A DNA stretch of 64,000 bases from AP-15 sp963832875 (GCA_963832875.1 CAWHWB010000003.1:620001-684000); one strand, 5' to 3'; shown: positions 1-9,764, counted from the first letter of the stretch. A program made the numbers and translations. The notes: generated by a model from the letters alone, not told the origin.

Positions 1-26
1 CCGGCGCCGATGAAATGCACGGTCAT
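1..26 (-). CDS. cobM: Possible 5' end of cobM (precorrin-4 C11-methyltransferase), cut by the window edge
   Basis: Reading the minus strand from an ATG at 26 gives MTVHFIGA and then the first two bases of a Gly codon. This is the usual N-terminus of CobM/CbiF-type precorrin-4 C11-methyltransferases, SAM-dependent enzymes of cobalamin synthesis whose nucleotide loop starts with FIGAG. Only eight residues are visible, so the call rests on this short signature. No clear Shine-Dalgarno sequence is seen and no cobalamin riboswitch was recognised in 27-355. Another Rossmann-like N-terminus could look the same. Confidence 0.4.
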
Positions 27-355
27 CAGCGACCGCTCGGCGCGATGTCGACGCAGACCGCGACCCGACCTCGTCGGGAAGCGGCCGCTGCTGTCCCGGC
101 GCGTTGGTCGAGCGCGCGCCAGCAGAGGTCTGGCCGGATCGCGCTCTCATAACGGCGTTCAGCGCGCATCGCGTCGTGGCCTCAGGTGTCTCGATGTATC
201 AACGCGGCGGGTCAAAGTCTGAAAGCCGCCTGCGGCTATTGGGTGAACCGCGTAGAGCCGAGAAGATAGGCCCGCGGCAGCTCGCCGCGATTGCGGTTGC
301 CGTCGCGACTGATTTGACGGACTTTAATCCGACAGCATCGGCATAGGGGAAGCCC
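27..355. other. Intergenic, no gene recognised
   Basis: This stretch lies between the divergent starts at 26 (minus) and 356 (plus). Short open frames exist on both strands, but their translations are arginine- and serine-rich and resemble no family. It presumably holds both promoters, but no clear -35/-10 pair could be assigned. Confidence 0.5.
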
Positions 356-2053
356 ATGCGACTCCTTTCGGGCTGCGTCTGTGTCGCGACGATCTTGATC
401 GCCGCCTCGGCGTCGGCCCAGAAAAATCCGAATGGAAAAAATCCGGCGTCGCCGGCTGCCGCCGCTGTCCCGAGAACCGGGTCGGCGCCGCCGGCCCGCG
501 TCGGGCGGGTCAGCCTGGTTTCCGGAAAGGTCGCGTTTCGCAGCCTGGGCGAGACGCTGTGGTCCGAAGCCGAGGTCAACGATCCGATGTCGACTGGAGC
601 ATCCCTGCGCACCGACCCGCAGGCCCGCGCTGAGCTGCGCATTGGCGCCGACACGATCGACCTCGCCGACAGCACCGAAATCAGGATTACCGATCTCACT
701 GACCGGGCCGCTGAGATTGCCGTCGGCCGCGGCCGGATCGACCTCGACATTCCTTACCTTGGCGCCGGCGCAAGCGTCCAGATCGACATCGCGCGGGGCG
801 GGGTCTGGCTGCTGCGGCCCGGCCGCTACGACGTCGATACCGGCACCGGGGACCAGCCGCCGCGGATCGCGGCGTTTACCGGGGCGGCGCGGTTTGTCGG
901 TGGCGGCCTCGATCAGCCGATCAAGGCCGGAGACGCATTGCTGCTGACCGGCCCCGGCGCGGCCGCCATCGCGATCGAGCCGGCCACAGCCGACGATCTC
1001 GCCCGATGGTGCGGCTCGCGTGCCGTCGACCCGGCAAGGCTGTCAGCGCCCTATTTCGTTTCCCCGGCGATGACCGGCTTTGCCGCGCTCGACGCCGCCG
1101 GCAGCTGGCATGTCGATGCCAAATCCGGCGAAGTCTGGGTGCCGAACAGCCTGCCCGCCGACTGGGCGCCGTTCCGCGACGGCCATTGGCGCCGGGTGAT
1201 GCCGTGGGGCTGGACCTGGATCGACGAACAGCCGTGGGGCTTTGCGCCGTCGCATTACGGCCGCTGGGGGTTTGCCGACGGGCATTGGGGCTGGGCTCCG
1301 GGCAGGTTCTCCGAGCACCCGGTCTACATGCCGGCGGCGGTCGCCTTTCTCGGCACCCCCGGGGTGGGCCTGAGCTATGCCGACGGCTCCGGCCCGGCGA
1401 TCGCGTGGTTTCCGCTGGCGCCGGGCGAAGCCTATTGGCCGAGCTACACCAATGATCTCGACGCCATCCGTGCGCTCAACCGGGGTAATATCGCCGAGCT
1501 GGGCCTGATCCGGCTGCGCGCCGATGGTGAGCCGCCGCCCGAAATCGCCGACGCGCATTTTGCCAACCGGCAGTTTGCCAGCGTCGTGCCGCGGCCGGTG
1601 TTCGTCGCCGGAGAGGCGGTGGCCCCGGCGCTGCTCCAGCTGCCGCCCGAGCGGCTGCGGAATGCGCCGGCGATCATGGGCTCGCCACGGATCGGTCCGC
1701 CGCCGCCCGCCGCGCCGGCGGTCACCGCCGCCCGGGTCGCCATCGCCGGGGTCGTCGCCGCTCGGATCGCGGGCCGGCCGGCCGGCCGCGGGCATCCGCC
1801 GGAAACCCGTGCGGGGACATTGGCGGCAAAGCGGGCGGCATGGGCCGGCACCGTGCGCGCCGCGGCGATCCGCGCGCGCAGTTATCGCCGCTCCCTGTTA
1901 GTGCGGGCCGCTCATCTGCGCGCGCCGGGCTATACGGCACCGCCCCGGCTGCGCCATTCGATCGTACTGCGGGTGGCCGGCGCTTTGCGGGTCGGCGGCG
2001 TTGTTCATCTGCGCCACCCCAACGAGGCGCGAAGGAAAGAGTTCAGGCGATGA
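356..2053 (+). CDS. Secreted FecR-domain / DUF6600 protein
   Basis: The 565-residue product starts with a signal peptide (residues 1-21, cleavage after ASA). Residues about 50-180 form a FecR-like beta-rich domain (VSGKVAFR, GDT-type repeats). Residues about 259-320 are the Trp/Gly-rich DUF6600 block with WAPFRDGHW, WGWTWIDEQPWGF and GHWGWAPG. The Ala/Arg/Pro-rich tail looks disordered. DUF6600 proteins are secreted envelope proteins of unknown function; no sigma or TonB partner lies nearby. The ATG at 356 follows a GGGGAAG ribosome site. The stop overlaps the next gene by ATGA, so the two are probably translationally coupled, although the functions seem unrelated. Confidence 0.85.
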   Translation: MRLLSGCVCVATILIAASASAQKNPNGKNPASPAAAAVPRTGSAPPARVGRVSLVSGKVAFRSLGETLWSEAEVNDPMSTGASLRTDPQARAELRIGADTIDLADSTEIRITDLTDRAAEIAVGRGRIDLDIPYLGAGASVQIDIARGGVWLLRPGRYDVDTGTGDQPPRIAAFTGAARFVGGGLDQPIKAGDALLLTGPGAAAIAIEPATADDLARWCGSRAVDPARLSAPYFVSPAMTGFAALDAAGSWHVDAKSGEVWVPNSLPADWAPFRDGHWRRVMPWGWTWIDEQPWGFAPSHYGRWGFADGHWGWAPGRFSEHPVYMPAAVAFLGTPGVGLSYADGSGPAIAWFPLAPGEAYWPSYTNDLDAIRALNRGNIAELGLIRLRADGEPPPEIADAHFANRQFASVVPRPVFVAGEAVAPALLQLPPERLRNAPAIMGSPRIGPPPPAAPAVTAARVAIAGVVAARIAGRPAGRGHPPETRAGTLAAKRAAWAGTVRAAAIRARSYRRSLLVRAAHLRAPGYTAPPRLRHSIVLRVAGALRVGGVVHLRHPNEARRKEFRR

Positions 2054-3105
2054 TCGACTTCCGCAGCGACAACACCGGACGGGCGGCGCCGGAAATTCTC
2101 GAGGCGCTCATTTGCGCCAATCGTGATACGGCGCTCGGCTATGGCGGCGACCCGTGGACGGCGGCATTGCAGCAGCGTTTCTCTGAGCTGTTCGAAACCC
2201 CGGCGCGGGTGTTTCCGGTCGCGACCGGAACTGCGGCCAACGCGCTGAGCCTCGCCGCGATCGGTCCCTCCTGGGGCATCGTCTACTGCAGCGAGGCGGC
2301 GCACATCAATACCTCCGAGGCGAACGCTACGGGGTTTTTCGGCGGCGGTCTCAAGCTCGCGCCGGTGGCCGGCGAGCACGGCCGGATCGATGCCGAGCGC
2401 CTCGGTGAAACCTTGGCCGCAATCTCGCCCGGCCAGCTGCATCGCGGGCAGCCTTGCGCAGTCAGCCTGACTCAGGCGAGCGATCTCGGTACGGTTTATC
2501 GGGCCGCCGAGATCGGCGCCATCGCCGCGGTTGCGAAGGCGAGGGGCTTACGCCTCCACATGGACGGAGCGCGCTTCGCCAACGCCGTGGCCCGGCTCGG
2601 CTGCACCCCGGCCGACGCAAGCTGGCGCTGCGGCATCGACATCATGTCGTTCGGCGCCACCAAGAACGGCGGCGCCCTGTGCGACGCGATCGTCGTCTTT
2701 GCCCCCGAGCTCGCCGACGGTCTCGCGGTCCAGCTGCGCCGCGCCGGCCAGGTGTGGTCGAAGATGCGATTCGCCTCGGCCCAGCTCTTGGCCTATGTCG
2801 AAAACGGGTTGTGGCTGGAGATGGCACGGGCGTCGAACGCGATTGCCGCACGCATCGCCGCTGGCCTCGCCGGAATTCCCGACGCCCGGCTGCTGGCTCC
2901 GGTCGAGGTCAACGAGGTCTTTCTTGAACTGCCCGGCGCGGTTATGGACGCGCTCGAAGCCGACGGCTTTCAATTTTACCGCCGCAGCGCCAGCCTCGCG
3001 CGCTTCGTCTGCCGGTTCGACACGACCGAGGCTGAGGCCGACGCGCTGATCGCCGCCCTGCGCCGGCACCTGCCATCGGAGGGCGCGGCTCGCGCCGCCG
3101 AATAG
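2050..3105 (+). CDS. ltaE: Low-specificity L-threonine aldolase family protein
   Basis: This 351-residue PLP enzyme of the beta-eliminating lyase family cleaves L-threonine or allo-threonine to glycine and acetaldehyde in the cytosol. Signatures are the start IDFRSDNT, the ATGTAANALS cofactor loop, HMDGARFANA with the PLP-binding Asp, and the Schiff-base lysine in FGATKNGG (Lys205). The length fits the family. The start is the ATG overlapping the upstream stop by four bases; the in-frame extension further upstream lies inside the DUF6600 gene and has no homology. The reading frame is intact. Substrate stereochemistry cannot be told from sequence. Confidence 0.9.
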   Translation: MIDFRSDNTGRAAPEILEALICANRDTALGYGGDPWTAALQQRFSELFETPARVFPVATGTAANALSLAAIGPSWGIVYCSEAAHINTSEANATGFFGGGLKLAPVAGEHGRIDAERLGETLAAISPGQLHRGQPCAVSLTQASDLGTVYRAAEIGAIAAVAKARGLRLHMDGARFANAVARLGCTPADASWRCGIDIMSFGATKNGGALCDAIVVFAPELADGLAVQLRRAGQVWSKMRFASAQLLAYVENGLWLEMARASNAIAARIAAGLAGIPDARLLAPVEVNEVFLELPGAVMDALEADGFQFYRRSASLARFVCRFDTTEAEADALIAALRRHLPSEGAARAAE

Positions 3106-3168
3106 CCCTCGCGGCCTTGATCTAAACTCGCAATCGCCGACCTAGCGCCAAGTTCGGGCTGCCGGTAG

Positions 3169-3462
3169 GTCGAGCGGCAGACCGGTGGGCTCGCGCGCGA
3201 GACGTTTCTCGGCGATCAGGATGTTCAAGACGCTACGGCCTACCGCCTTCTCGCGATCGGGGAGGCGGCCAGAGAGCTCGGCGACGATCTCAGGACCCGC
3301 CATCCTCATATTCCTTGGCGCCAACTGGTCGGCATGCGCAACATCCTCGCCCACGAATATTTCATCCGCGAAGGCGAGGTCATCTGGGAGACGATCAAAA
3401 GCGGGCTCCCGGAATTGGGCGATGTCTGCCGCATCGAGCTGGAGCACGTCCGGCAGGCCTAA
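3169..3462 (+). pseudogene. N-terminally truncated HepT-like (DUF86) ribonuclease toxin remnant
   Basis: An open frame without a usable start codon begins after a stop at 3166 and ends at TAA 3460-3462. It reads LLAIGEAARELGDDL, HPHIPWRQLVGMRN, ILAHEYF and ends ELEHVRQA, which are the core and C-terminus of DUF86/HepT toxins. The family's catalytic RX4-6HXY motif is present as RNILAHEY. About 30 N-terminal residues are missing because the frame is cut just after the threonine aldolase stop. No MntA-type nucleotidyltransferase antitoxin is adjacent. This looks like the scar of a HepT/MntA module. Confidence 0.7.
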
Positions 3463-3477
3463 TTCGGGCCGGCGCGC

Positions 3478-5124
3478 TTAGGTCCCAGTAGCGGCAACGG
3501 GGGCGAGGTCGAGGGCGGCGGCCATCAGCGCGCGGGTGTAGGGGTGCTCGGGTGCGGTCATGATCCGTTCGGTCGGGCCGGCCTCGACGATCCTTCCGTC
3601 CTTCATGACCAGGATTTCGTGGGCCAGCGCACGGACCACCCGCAGATCGTGGCTGATGAACAGATAGGCGAGGCCGCGGCGCATCTGCAATTCGCGCAAT
3701 AATTCGACGATCTGGGCCTGCACCGACATGTCGAGCGCCGAGGTCGGCTCGTCGAGCACAACCAGACGCGGCTTCAGCACCAATGCGCGGGCAATGGCGA
3801 CGCGCTGGCGTTGACCGCCGGAGAATTCGTGCGGATAGCGCTCGGCCGCGGCCGGATCGAGCCCGACCTCGACGAGGGCCACCTCGATCAGCCGCCGGCG
3901 CTCGGCCGCACTGGCCGCGAGATTGTGCACCTTGAGCCCCTCTTCGACGATCTGCGCGACCGAGAGCCGTGGCGAGAGGCTCGAAAACGGGTCCTGGAAG
4001 ACGATCTGCATCTCGCGCCTCAACGGCCGCAATTGCCGCTGGCTCAATGCCATGATATCGCGGTCGGCAAACCGGATCTGCCCTTGGCACTCGGTCAGGC
4101 GCAGCAATGCCAAGCCGAGCGTCGTCTTGCCCGAACCGCTCTCGCCGACGACGCCGAGCGTCGACCCCTCGCGCACCGCGAGCGAGACGCCGTCGACCGC
4201 CTTGACGTGGCCCTTGACCCGGCGCAGCACGCCGCGGCGCACCGGAAACCACACGCGCAGCCGATCCGCCTCGATCAAGCGCGGTGCGGCGGGGTCGGCG
4301 GGCGTGGCCCGGCCTTTGGGCTCGGCCATCAGCAGACGCCTGGTGTAGGGATGGCGCGGCCGGTCGAAGATCGCCTCGGTCGGGCCGCTCTCGACGATCT
4401 CGCCCCGGGTCATCACGCAGACCCGTTCGGCCATCCTGCGCACGATCGTCAAATCATGGGTGATCAGCAGGAGCGCCATGCCGAGCTGTTGGCGCAGATC
4501 GCGCAGCAGCGCCAGCACCTGGGCCTGGATGGTCACGTCGAGCGCGGTCGTCGGCTCGTCGGCGATCAGAATGTCGGGCTCGTTGGCGATCGCCATCGCG
4601 ATCATGACCCGCTGGCGCTGGCCGCCCGAAAGCTGGTGCGGGAAGGCGCCGAGCCGGCTCTCGGCATCGGGCAGGCCGACTAGGCGCAGCAATTCGAGAG
4701 TGCGTGCTCGCGCCGCCGGCGCCGACATCCGCCGATGCACCAGCAGGATCTCGGCGATCTGCCGTTCGAGCGTGTGCAATGGGTTGAGCGAGGTCATCGG
4801 CTCCTGAAAGATGATCGCGATGCGGTCGCCGCGAACCCGGCGCAGCTCTTCGGGATGGGCGCCGATCAGTTCCTCGCCGGCGAAGCAGATGCTGCTCTGC
4901 GGCCCATGAACGGCGAGCGGGTAGGGCAGCAGCTGCAGCACCGAGAGCGCGGTGACGCTCTTGCCCGAGCCGCTCTCGCCGACTAGGGCCAGGGTCTCGC
5001 CGCGGTCGAGGGAGAACGAGACGCCCTTGACCGCCTCGATCGGCGGCGTCCGGCCGCGGCCGGCAAAGGTGACGCTCAGATTGCGGATTTCGAGCAGGGG
5101 CGCGGTGCTGCGAGCCAGGCTCAC
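3478..5124 (-). CDS. yejF: Oligopeptide ABC transporter, fused double ATPase (YejF-like)
   Basis: The 548-residue protein carries two ABC ATPase domains in tandem. Each has a Walker A GESGSGK(S/T) (residues 49-56 and about 330), a signature (LSGGQRQR and FSGGQRQR) and a Walker B ending in DEPT. A C-terminal oligopeptide/dipeptide transporter extension follows each half (HPYTRRLL, HPYTRALM). The family energises uptake of short peptides across the inner membrane. The gene follows yejE on the same strand after 160 bases that hold a palindromic repeat. The start is GTG at 5124 with a weak ribosome site. The binding protein (YejA) and first permease (YejB) are not in this window. Confidence 0.9.
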   Translation of the reverse strand: MSLARSTAPLLEIRNLSVTFAGRGRTPPIEAVKGVSFSLDRGETLALVGESGSGKSVTALSVLQLLPYPLAVHGPQSSICFAGEELIGAHPEELRRVRGDRIAIIFQEPMTSLNPLHTLERQIAEILLVHRRMSAPAARARTLELLRLVGLPDAESRLGAFPHQLSGGQRQRVMIAMAIANEPDILIADEPTTALDVTIQAQVLALLRDLRQQLGMALLLITHDLTIVRRMAERVCVMTRGEIVESGPTEAIFDRPRHPYTRRLLMAEPKGRATPADPAAPRLIEADRLRVWFPVRRGVLRRVKGHVKAVDGVSLAVREGSTLGVVGESGSGKTTLGLALLRLTECQGQIRFADRDIMALSQRQLRPLRREMQIVFQDPFSSLSPRLSVAQIVEEGLKVHNLAASAAERRRLIEVALVEVGLDPAAAERYPHEFSGGQRQRVAIARALVLKPRLVVLDEPTSALDMSVQAQIVELLRELQMRRGLAYLFISHDLRVVRALAHEILVMKDGRIVEAGPTERIMTAPEHPYTRALMAAALDLAPVAATGT

Positions 5125-5163
5125 GGTTCTTTACGCCAAATCACGCGAGCCTCACGCATTGGT

Positions 5164-5248
5164 ATCGTCGCCCCGCGAAAGCGGGCCTCCCGCGCGACCG
5201 TCCGAACACTTGAGGCCCTGGGTTCCCGCCCTGCGCAGGAATGACGAT
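5164..5248. repeat. Intergenic palindromic repeat
   Basis: The segment is bounded by ATCGTC and GACGAT in inverted orientation. It has inner inverted halves, CCCGCGAAAGCGGGC on the left and TCCCGCCCTGCGCAGGA on the right. This resembles the 'CCCGCGAAAGCGGG ... CCCGCCTGCGCGGG' repeats scattered in many alphaproteobacterial genomes. It fills the yejE-yejF gap; a similar half-copy lies near 39790. Confidence 0.6.
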
Positions 5249-5284
5249 AAACGATGATTTTGATCCGATCATTTCGGGCGGTGT

Positions 5285-6370
5285 TCACAACGTCACCTTG
5301 CGCGGGTCGAACGCGTCGCGCACCGCCTCGCCGACAAAGATCAACAGGCTCAGCATCACGGCCAGCGCGCAAAATGCGGTCAGGCCGAGCCACGGCGCCT
5401 GCAGGTTGGCCTTGCCCTGAGCCAGCAATTCGCCGAGCGACGCGGAACCCGGCGGCAGGCCAAAGCCGAGAAAGTCAAGCGAGGTCAGGGTAGTGATCGA
5501 GCCGTTCAGAATAAACGGCAGAAAGGTGATGGTCGCGACCGTCGCGTTCGGCAAGACATGGCGCAGGATGATGACCCGGTCGGGGACGCCGAGCGCCCTG
5601 GCGGCCCGCACATAATCGAAATTGCGCGCGCGCAGGAACTCGGCGCGCACCACGTCGACGAGGCCCATCCACGAGAACAGCAGCATCAGGCCCAGGAGCC
5701 ACCAGAAATTGGGCTCGACGAAGCTTGCCATGATGATCAGCAGATACAACACCGGCAATCCCGACCAGATCTCGATAAAGCGCTGAAAGCCGAGATCGAC
5801 GATGCCGCCGAAATAGCCCTGCACCGCACCGGCGGCGACCCCGACGACCGAGGAGAGCAGGGTCAGGGTCAGGCCGAACAACACCGAGATGCGAAAGCCG
5901 TAGATCAGCCTGGCCAAGACGTCGCGGCCCTGATCGTCGGTGCCGAGCCAGTCGACCCGCGTCGGCGGCGAGGGCGCCGGGCTCGGCAAATTGTAGTTGA
6001 TCGTATCGTAATGGAACGGGATCGGCGGCCAGACCATCCAGCCCTTGGCCCGGATCAGCTTTTGCACTTCCGGGTCGCGGTAATCGGCCTCGCTCGGGAA
6101 CACGCCGCCGAACGCGGTCTCGGGATAGTCGGCAAAGATCGGGAAATACCAGCCGCCGTCGAAATGAACGAGGATCGGCCGGTCGTTGGCGATGAACTCG
6201 GCGAACAGCGAGAGGGTGAACAGCGCGAGGAAAATCCACAACGACCAGAAGCCGCGGCGGTTGGCGCGAAAGCTGTCGAGCCGCCGTCGGGTCAAGGGCG
6301 AGATCGGCCGGCCGAGAAAATGGTCGCCGATGGCGGGCGCCGGCACCGTGGGGGTCGCTTCGATCGTCAT
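5285..6370 (-). CDS. yejE: Oligopeptide ABC transporter permease (YejE-like)
   Basis: This 361-residue inner-membrane permease has an N-terminal membrane helix (about residues 40-60). A periplasmic loop follows with the YejE-typical Trp-rich region (GGWYFPIFADYPETAFGG, WPPIPFHYDT). A binding-protein-dependent transport domain with about five helices follows. The DWLGTDDQGRDVLARL motif and the EAA loop (RALGVPDRVIILRHVLPNA) are diagnostic. It pairs with the ATPase downstream. The start is ATG 6370; the upstream neighbour on this strand is asd, so yejA and yejB are absent here. Confidence 0.92.
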   Translation of the reverse strand: MTIEATPTVPAPAIGDHFLGRPISPLTRRRLDSFRANRRGFWSLWIFLALFTLSLFAEFIANDRPILVHFDGGWYFPIFADYPETAFGGVFPSEADYRDPEVQKLIRAKGWMVWPPIPFHYDTINYNLPSPAPSPPTRVDWLGTDDQGRDVLARLIYGFRISVLFGLTLTLLSSVVGVAAGAVQGYFGGIVDLGFQRFIEIWSGLPVLYLLIIMASFVEPNFWWLLGLMLLFSWMGLVDVVRAEFLRARNFDYVRAARALGVPDRVIILRHVLPNATVATITFLPFILNGSITTLTSLDFLGFGLPPGSASLGELLAQGKANLQAPWLGLTAFCALAVMLSLLIFVGEAVRDAFDPRKVTL

Positions 6371-6444
6371 GCCATCGGTGAAGCTGCGCCGTGGAGATGC
6401 ACCGCGGCCTGTCTTCCCACTGTCGCTCTCTGCTCTTGCTCGAG

Positions 6445-6540
6445 ACCCCTGGCCCGGACTTGTTCCGCGTATCCACGTCTATGCAATGGGTCGCAGGCCG
6501 AATGAAGGCGTGGGTGGCCGGGTCAAGCCGGGCCAAGGGG
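6445..6540. repeat. Dispersed ~100-bp inverted-repeat element, copy 1
   Basis: The ends are inverted copies (CCCCTGGCCCGG at the left, CCGGGCCAAGGGG at the right) and the body reads GTATCCACGTCT ... AAGGCGTGGGTGGCCGGGTC. Related copies lie at about 56036-56133, 59832-59908 and 59944-60050. Such elements give rise to spurious small protein predictions. This copy fills most of the space between yejE and asd. Confidence 0.75.
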
Positions 6541-6580
6541 AAAAGTGTGGTTCAACGGGCCGGCCACGCGAAGGCGCTTG

Positions 6581-7651
<1,071 letters not shown>

Positions 7652-7746
7652 GTCGCGACCCCGCAGCCGAAAGGAAGAAGGATGGCTGCTGACTTACGAT
7701 GCCGCCGCGCGCTTTACAAGCGCTGCAGACGCCAGCACCATCGGCC

Positions 7747-8070
7747 ATGACCTACGCCGAGTTCTGGCGCCGCTATCTAACGGCGCATCGCGACCCGCGC
7801 ACCCGCGGACTGCACTATTTCGGCACCTCGTTCGGGTTGGCGGCGCTGGTCGCGGCCGGCGTCACCCGCGATTGGCGCTGGCTGCCGGCCGCCCCGGTTG
7901 TCGGTTATGGGTGCGCGTGGCTCGGCCATCTCGCGTTCGAGCACAACCGGCCCGAGACTTTCGGGCATCCGGGCTGGTCGCTCGCAAGCGATCTGCGGAT
8001 GCTGGCACTATTCGCGTCGGGCCGGCTCGGCCGCGAATTGCGGCGCGAGGGCGTCGGAGGAAACCGATGA
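7747..8070 (+). CDS. DUF962 (Mpo1/YGL010w-like) small membrane protein
   Basis: The 107-residue product begins MTYAEFWRRYLTAH and has the family histidines HRDPRTRGLHYFG and GHLAFEHNRPETF. It has two to three hydrophobic segments (GLAALVAAGV, APVVGYGCAWLGHLA) and a short basic tail. The yeast relative Mpo1 is a fatty-acid alpha-dioxygenase; the activity of bacterial members is mostly unknown. I chose ATG 7747 because the upstream extension is not family-like. The stop overlaps the next start (ATGA at 8067). Confidence 0.8.
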   Translation: MTYAEFWRRYLTAHRDPRTRGLHYFGTSFGLAALVAAGVTRDWRWLPAAPVVGYGCAWLGHLAFEHNRPETFGHPGWSLASDLRMLALFASGRLGRELRREGVGGNR

Positions 8071-8468
8071 CGATGGTCCCGCTGATCGAATATCGCGACG
8101 CCGGCGCCGAGGTGCGCGCGGTCTATGACGACATCATGGCGACCCGCGGCACCGACTGGATTAACAATTTCTGGAAGGCGCTGGCCAACGACCCGCCGAC
8201 CTTGCGCCGTACCTGGGAGAGCATCAAACAGGTCATGGCGCCGGGGGCGCTCGACCCATTGACCAAGGAACTCCTATATCTCGCGGTCAGCGCCAGCAAC
8301 GGCTGCGCCTATTGCACCGCCTCGCACGCGGCCGCGGCAAAGAAGCAGGGGATGACCCCAGAGATGCTGGCCGAGTTGCTGGCGGTCGTCGGCATGGCCA
8401 ATGAAACCAATGCTCTGGCCAATGGCTATCGCGTGCCGGTAGACGAGAGGTTCGAAAAGCTGTTTTGA
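8067..8468 (+). CDS. AhpD / carboxymuconolactone decarboxylase-like protein
   Basis: This 133-residue all-helical protein has the AhpD core. Glu68 lies in LTKELLYLAVS, the CxxC pair is Cys80-Cys83 in CAYC, and His87 is in TASHA. The family covers peroxidase reductants and gamma-carboxymuconolactone decarboxylases; the intact CxxC/His set favours a thiol redox role. The start ATG 8067 overlaps the DUF962 stop and has GGAGG at 8056-8060, so the two genes form a coupled pair. The substrate is unknown. Confidence 0.85.
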   Translation: MTMVPLIEYRDAGAEVRAVYDDIMATRGTDWINNFWKALANDPPTLRRTWESIKQVMAPGALDPLTKELLYLAVSASNGCAYCTASHAAAAKKQGMTPEMLAELLAVVGMANETNALANGYRVPVDERFEKLF

Positions 8469-8583
8469 TGTCGGCGCATGCCGGCAACGACGCGGCGGCC
8501 CAAACCCGCGCCCGCCGCATCGCGCACGCCGATTTAGCTGAGGGCCGGGCGGCACGGGCCGTCCGGCAAAATGGAGGTCACTG

Positions 8584-9546
8584 ATGGCGCAACAACTCTA
8601 CGACCGTACGGCCGAGGATATCGGCAACCTGGTCGGTCTCGAACACGTCAATCTCAGGATCAACAATCAGGGGCTGGCGCAGGAGTTCTATCTGTCGGCG
8701 CTCGGCCTGACCCGCGACCCCTTCATGTTCCCCGGCACCAACAACATGTGGGTCAATGTCGGCAACAGCCAGTTCCATCTGCCGACCGGCGACCCGAACG
8801 TGTTGCGCGGCCATGTCGGTCTCGTCGTGCCGTCGCTCGAGGAATTGTGCGAGCGTCTCGGCGAAGCCAAGAAAAAGCTCGCCGACACCAAGTTCGACTG
8901 CAAGCAGCACAACGCCTATGTCGAGGCGACCTGCCCGTGGGGCAACAAGTTCCGGCTCTACGAGCCCGATGAAGAGCGGTTCGGCGCCATCAATCTCGGC
9001 ATGCGCTATGTCGAGTTCACCGTGCCGGAAGGGACGGCCGACGGCATCGCGCGCTTCTACCGCGAGATCTTCTATGCACCGGCCAAGGTTAAGGAAAACG
9101 GCGAGGGCCGCGCCGCCCATGTCTGCGCTGGCCACAAGCAGGAGCTGATCTTCCGCGAGACCGACAAGCCGATCCCGGAATTCGACGGTCATCACCTGCA
9201 GGTCTATGCCCAGGAATTCTCGGGCCCGCACGACGAATTGGACAAGCGCGGGCTGATCACCGAGGAAAGCGATCAGTACCAATACCGCTGGCAGGACATC
9301 GTTTGCCTGGAGACCGGCAAGCACCTGTTCACGATCGAGCACGAGGTGCGCAGCCTCACCCACCCGCTCCACAATCGCCACATGGTCAACCGCAACCCGT
9401 CGCAGAACAATCGTCACTACCAGATGGGTGCCGACGAGTGGGATTGGACCCTGCCGCGCTCGACCAAGAAGATCCAGCCGGCCCCGGTGGTGGAACCGGC
9501 CACGCCGCTGGCCAAGCGCCGCGCCAGCCGCATGGCCGCGATGTAG
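8584..9546 (+). CDS. VOC-superfamily (glyoxalase/dioxygenase-like) protein
   Basis: The 320-residue protein has two VOC modules. The first begins LEHVNLRINNQGLAQEFYLSA and ends with a CPWGNKFRLYEP strand; the second begins MRYVEFTVPEGTADGIARFY. Family members are metal-dependent glyoxalases, ring-cleaving dioxygenases or isomerases. Candidate metal ligands are His21 in LEHVN, the glutamates ending the strands and the HHLQVY histidines. An alanine/arginine tail (about residues 295-320) is extra. GGAGG lies ahead of ATG 8584. No specific substrate can be assigned. Confidence 0.8.
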   Translation: MAQQLYDRTAEDIGNLVGLEHVNLRINNQGLAQEFYLSALGLTRDPFMFPGTNNMWVNVGNSQFHLPTGDPNVLRGHVGLVVPSLEELCERLGEAKKKLADTKFDCKQHNAYVEATCPWGNKFRLYEPDEERFGAINLGMRYVEFTVPEGTADGIARFYREIFYAPAKVKENGEGRAAHVCAGHKQELIFRETDKPIPEFDGHHLQVYAQEFSGPHDELDKRGLITEESDQYQYRWQDIVCLETGKHLFTIEHEVRSLTHPLHNRHMVNRNPSQNNRHYQMGADEWDWTLPRSTKKIQPAPVVEPATPLAKRRASRMAAM

Positions 9547-9593
9547 AATAGGCAAGCGCGTTTTCGTCCTCACCCGCCTCCCCCGGATCGTAG

Positions 9594-9687
9594 TCCAAGC
9601 GTCGGCTCCCTCTCCCGCATTTTGCGGGAGGGGGAGGATCCACGTCCCGCACGGGCGGGCGGGTGAGGCGCGGCTCTCGATAGTCAA
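9594..9687. repeat. Hairpin-bearing intergenic repeat
   Basis: Positions 9606-9636 form a strong stem (CTCCCTCTCCCGCA paired with TGCGGGAGGGGGAG, TTT loop, one G-T wobble). Flanking ends are complementary (TCCTCACCCGCC and GGGCGGGTGAGG). The hairpin could also end transcription of the VOC gene. A related palindrome lies at 46020-46043. Confidence 0.65.
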
Positions 9688-9689
9688 AT

Positions 9690-9764
9690 GACGGCTTGCT
9701 CGACGGTGCCGTCGCGTTGACCGCCGGCGCCGGTTCGGGGATCGGTCCGGCGATCGCGCCGTGA
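9690..9764 (+). pseudogene. Remnant of a short-chain dehydrogenase N-terminus
   Basis: One frame reads DGLLDGAVALTAGAGSGIGP and then stops at TGA 9762. It matches the first strand and the TGxxxGIG cofactor loop of short-chain dehydrogenases (usual form 'DGKVALVTGAGSGIG'). There is no catalytic SxnYxxxK part downstream. It is too short to be functional and is probably decay or a rearrangement scar in the 358-base gap; the rest of the gap (9765-9904) shows nothing else. Confidence 0.35.

Noticed and set aside
27..220. End of a second cobalamin-synthesis gene upstream of cobM
   Set aside because: A 48-codon minus-strand frame ends at the ATG of the possible cobM, but its sequence resembles no cobalamin enzyme.
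199..750. 183-residue minus-strand ORF overlapping the DUF6600 gene
   Set aside because: It lies antisense to a clear signal peptide and FecR domain; its translation is Arg/Ser-rich with no family match.
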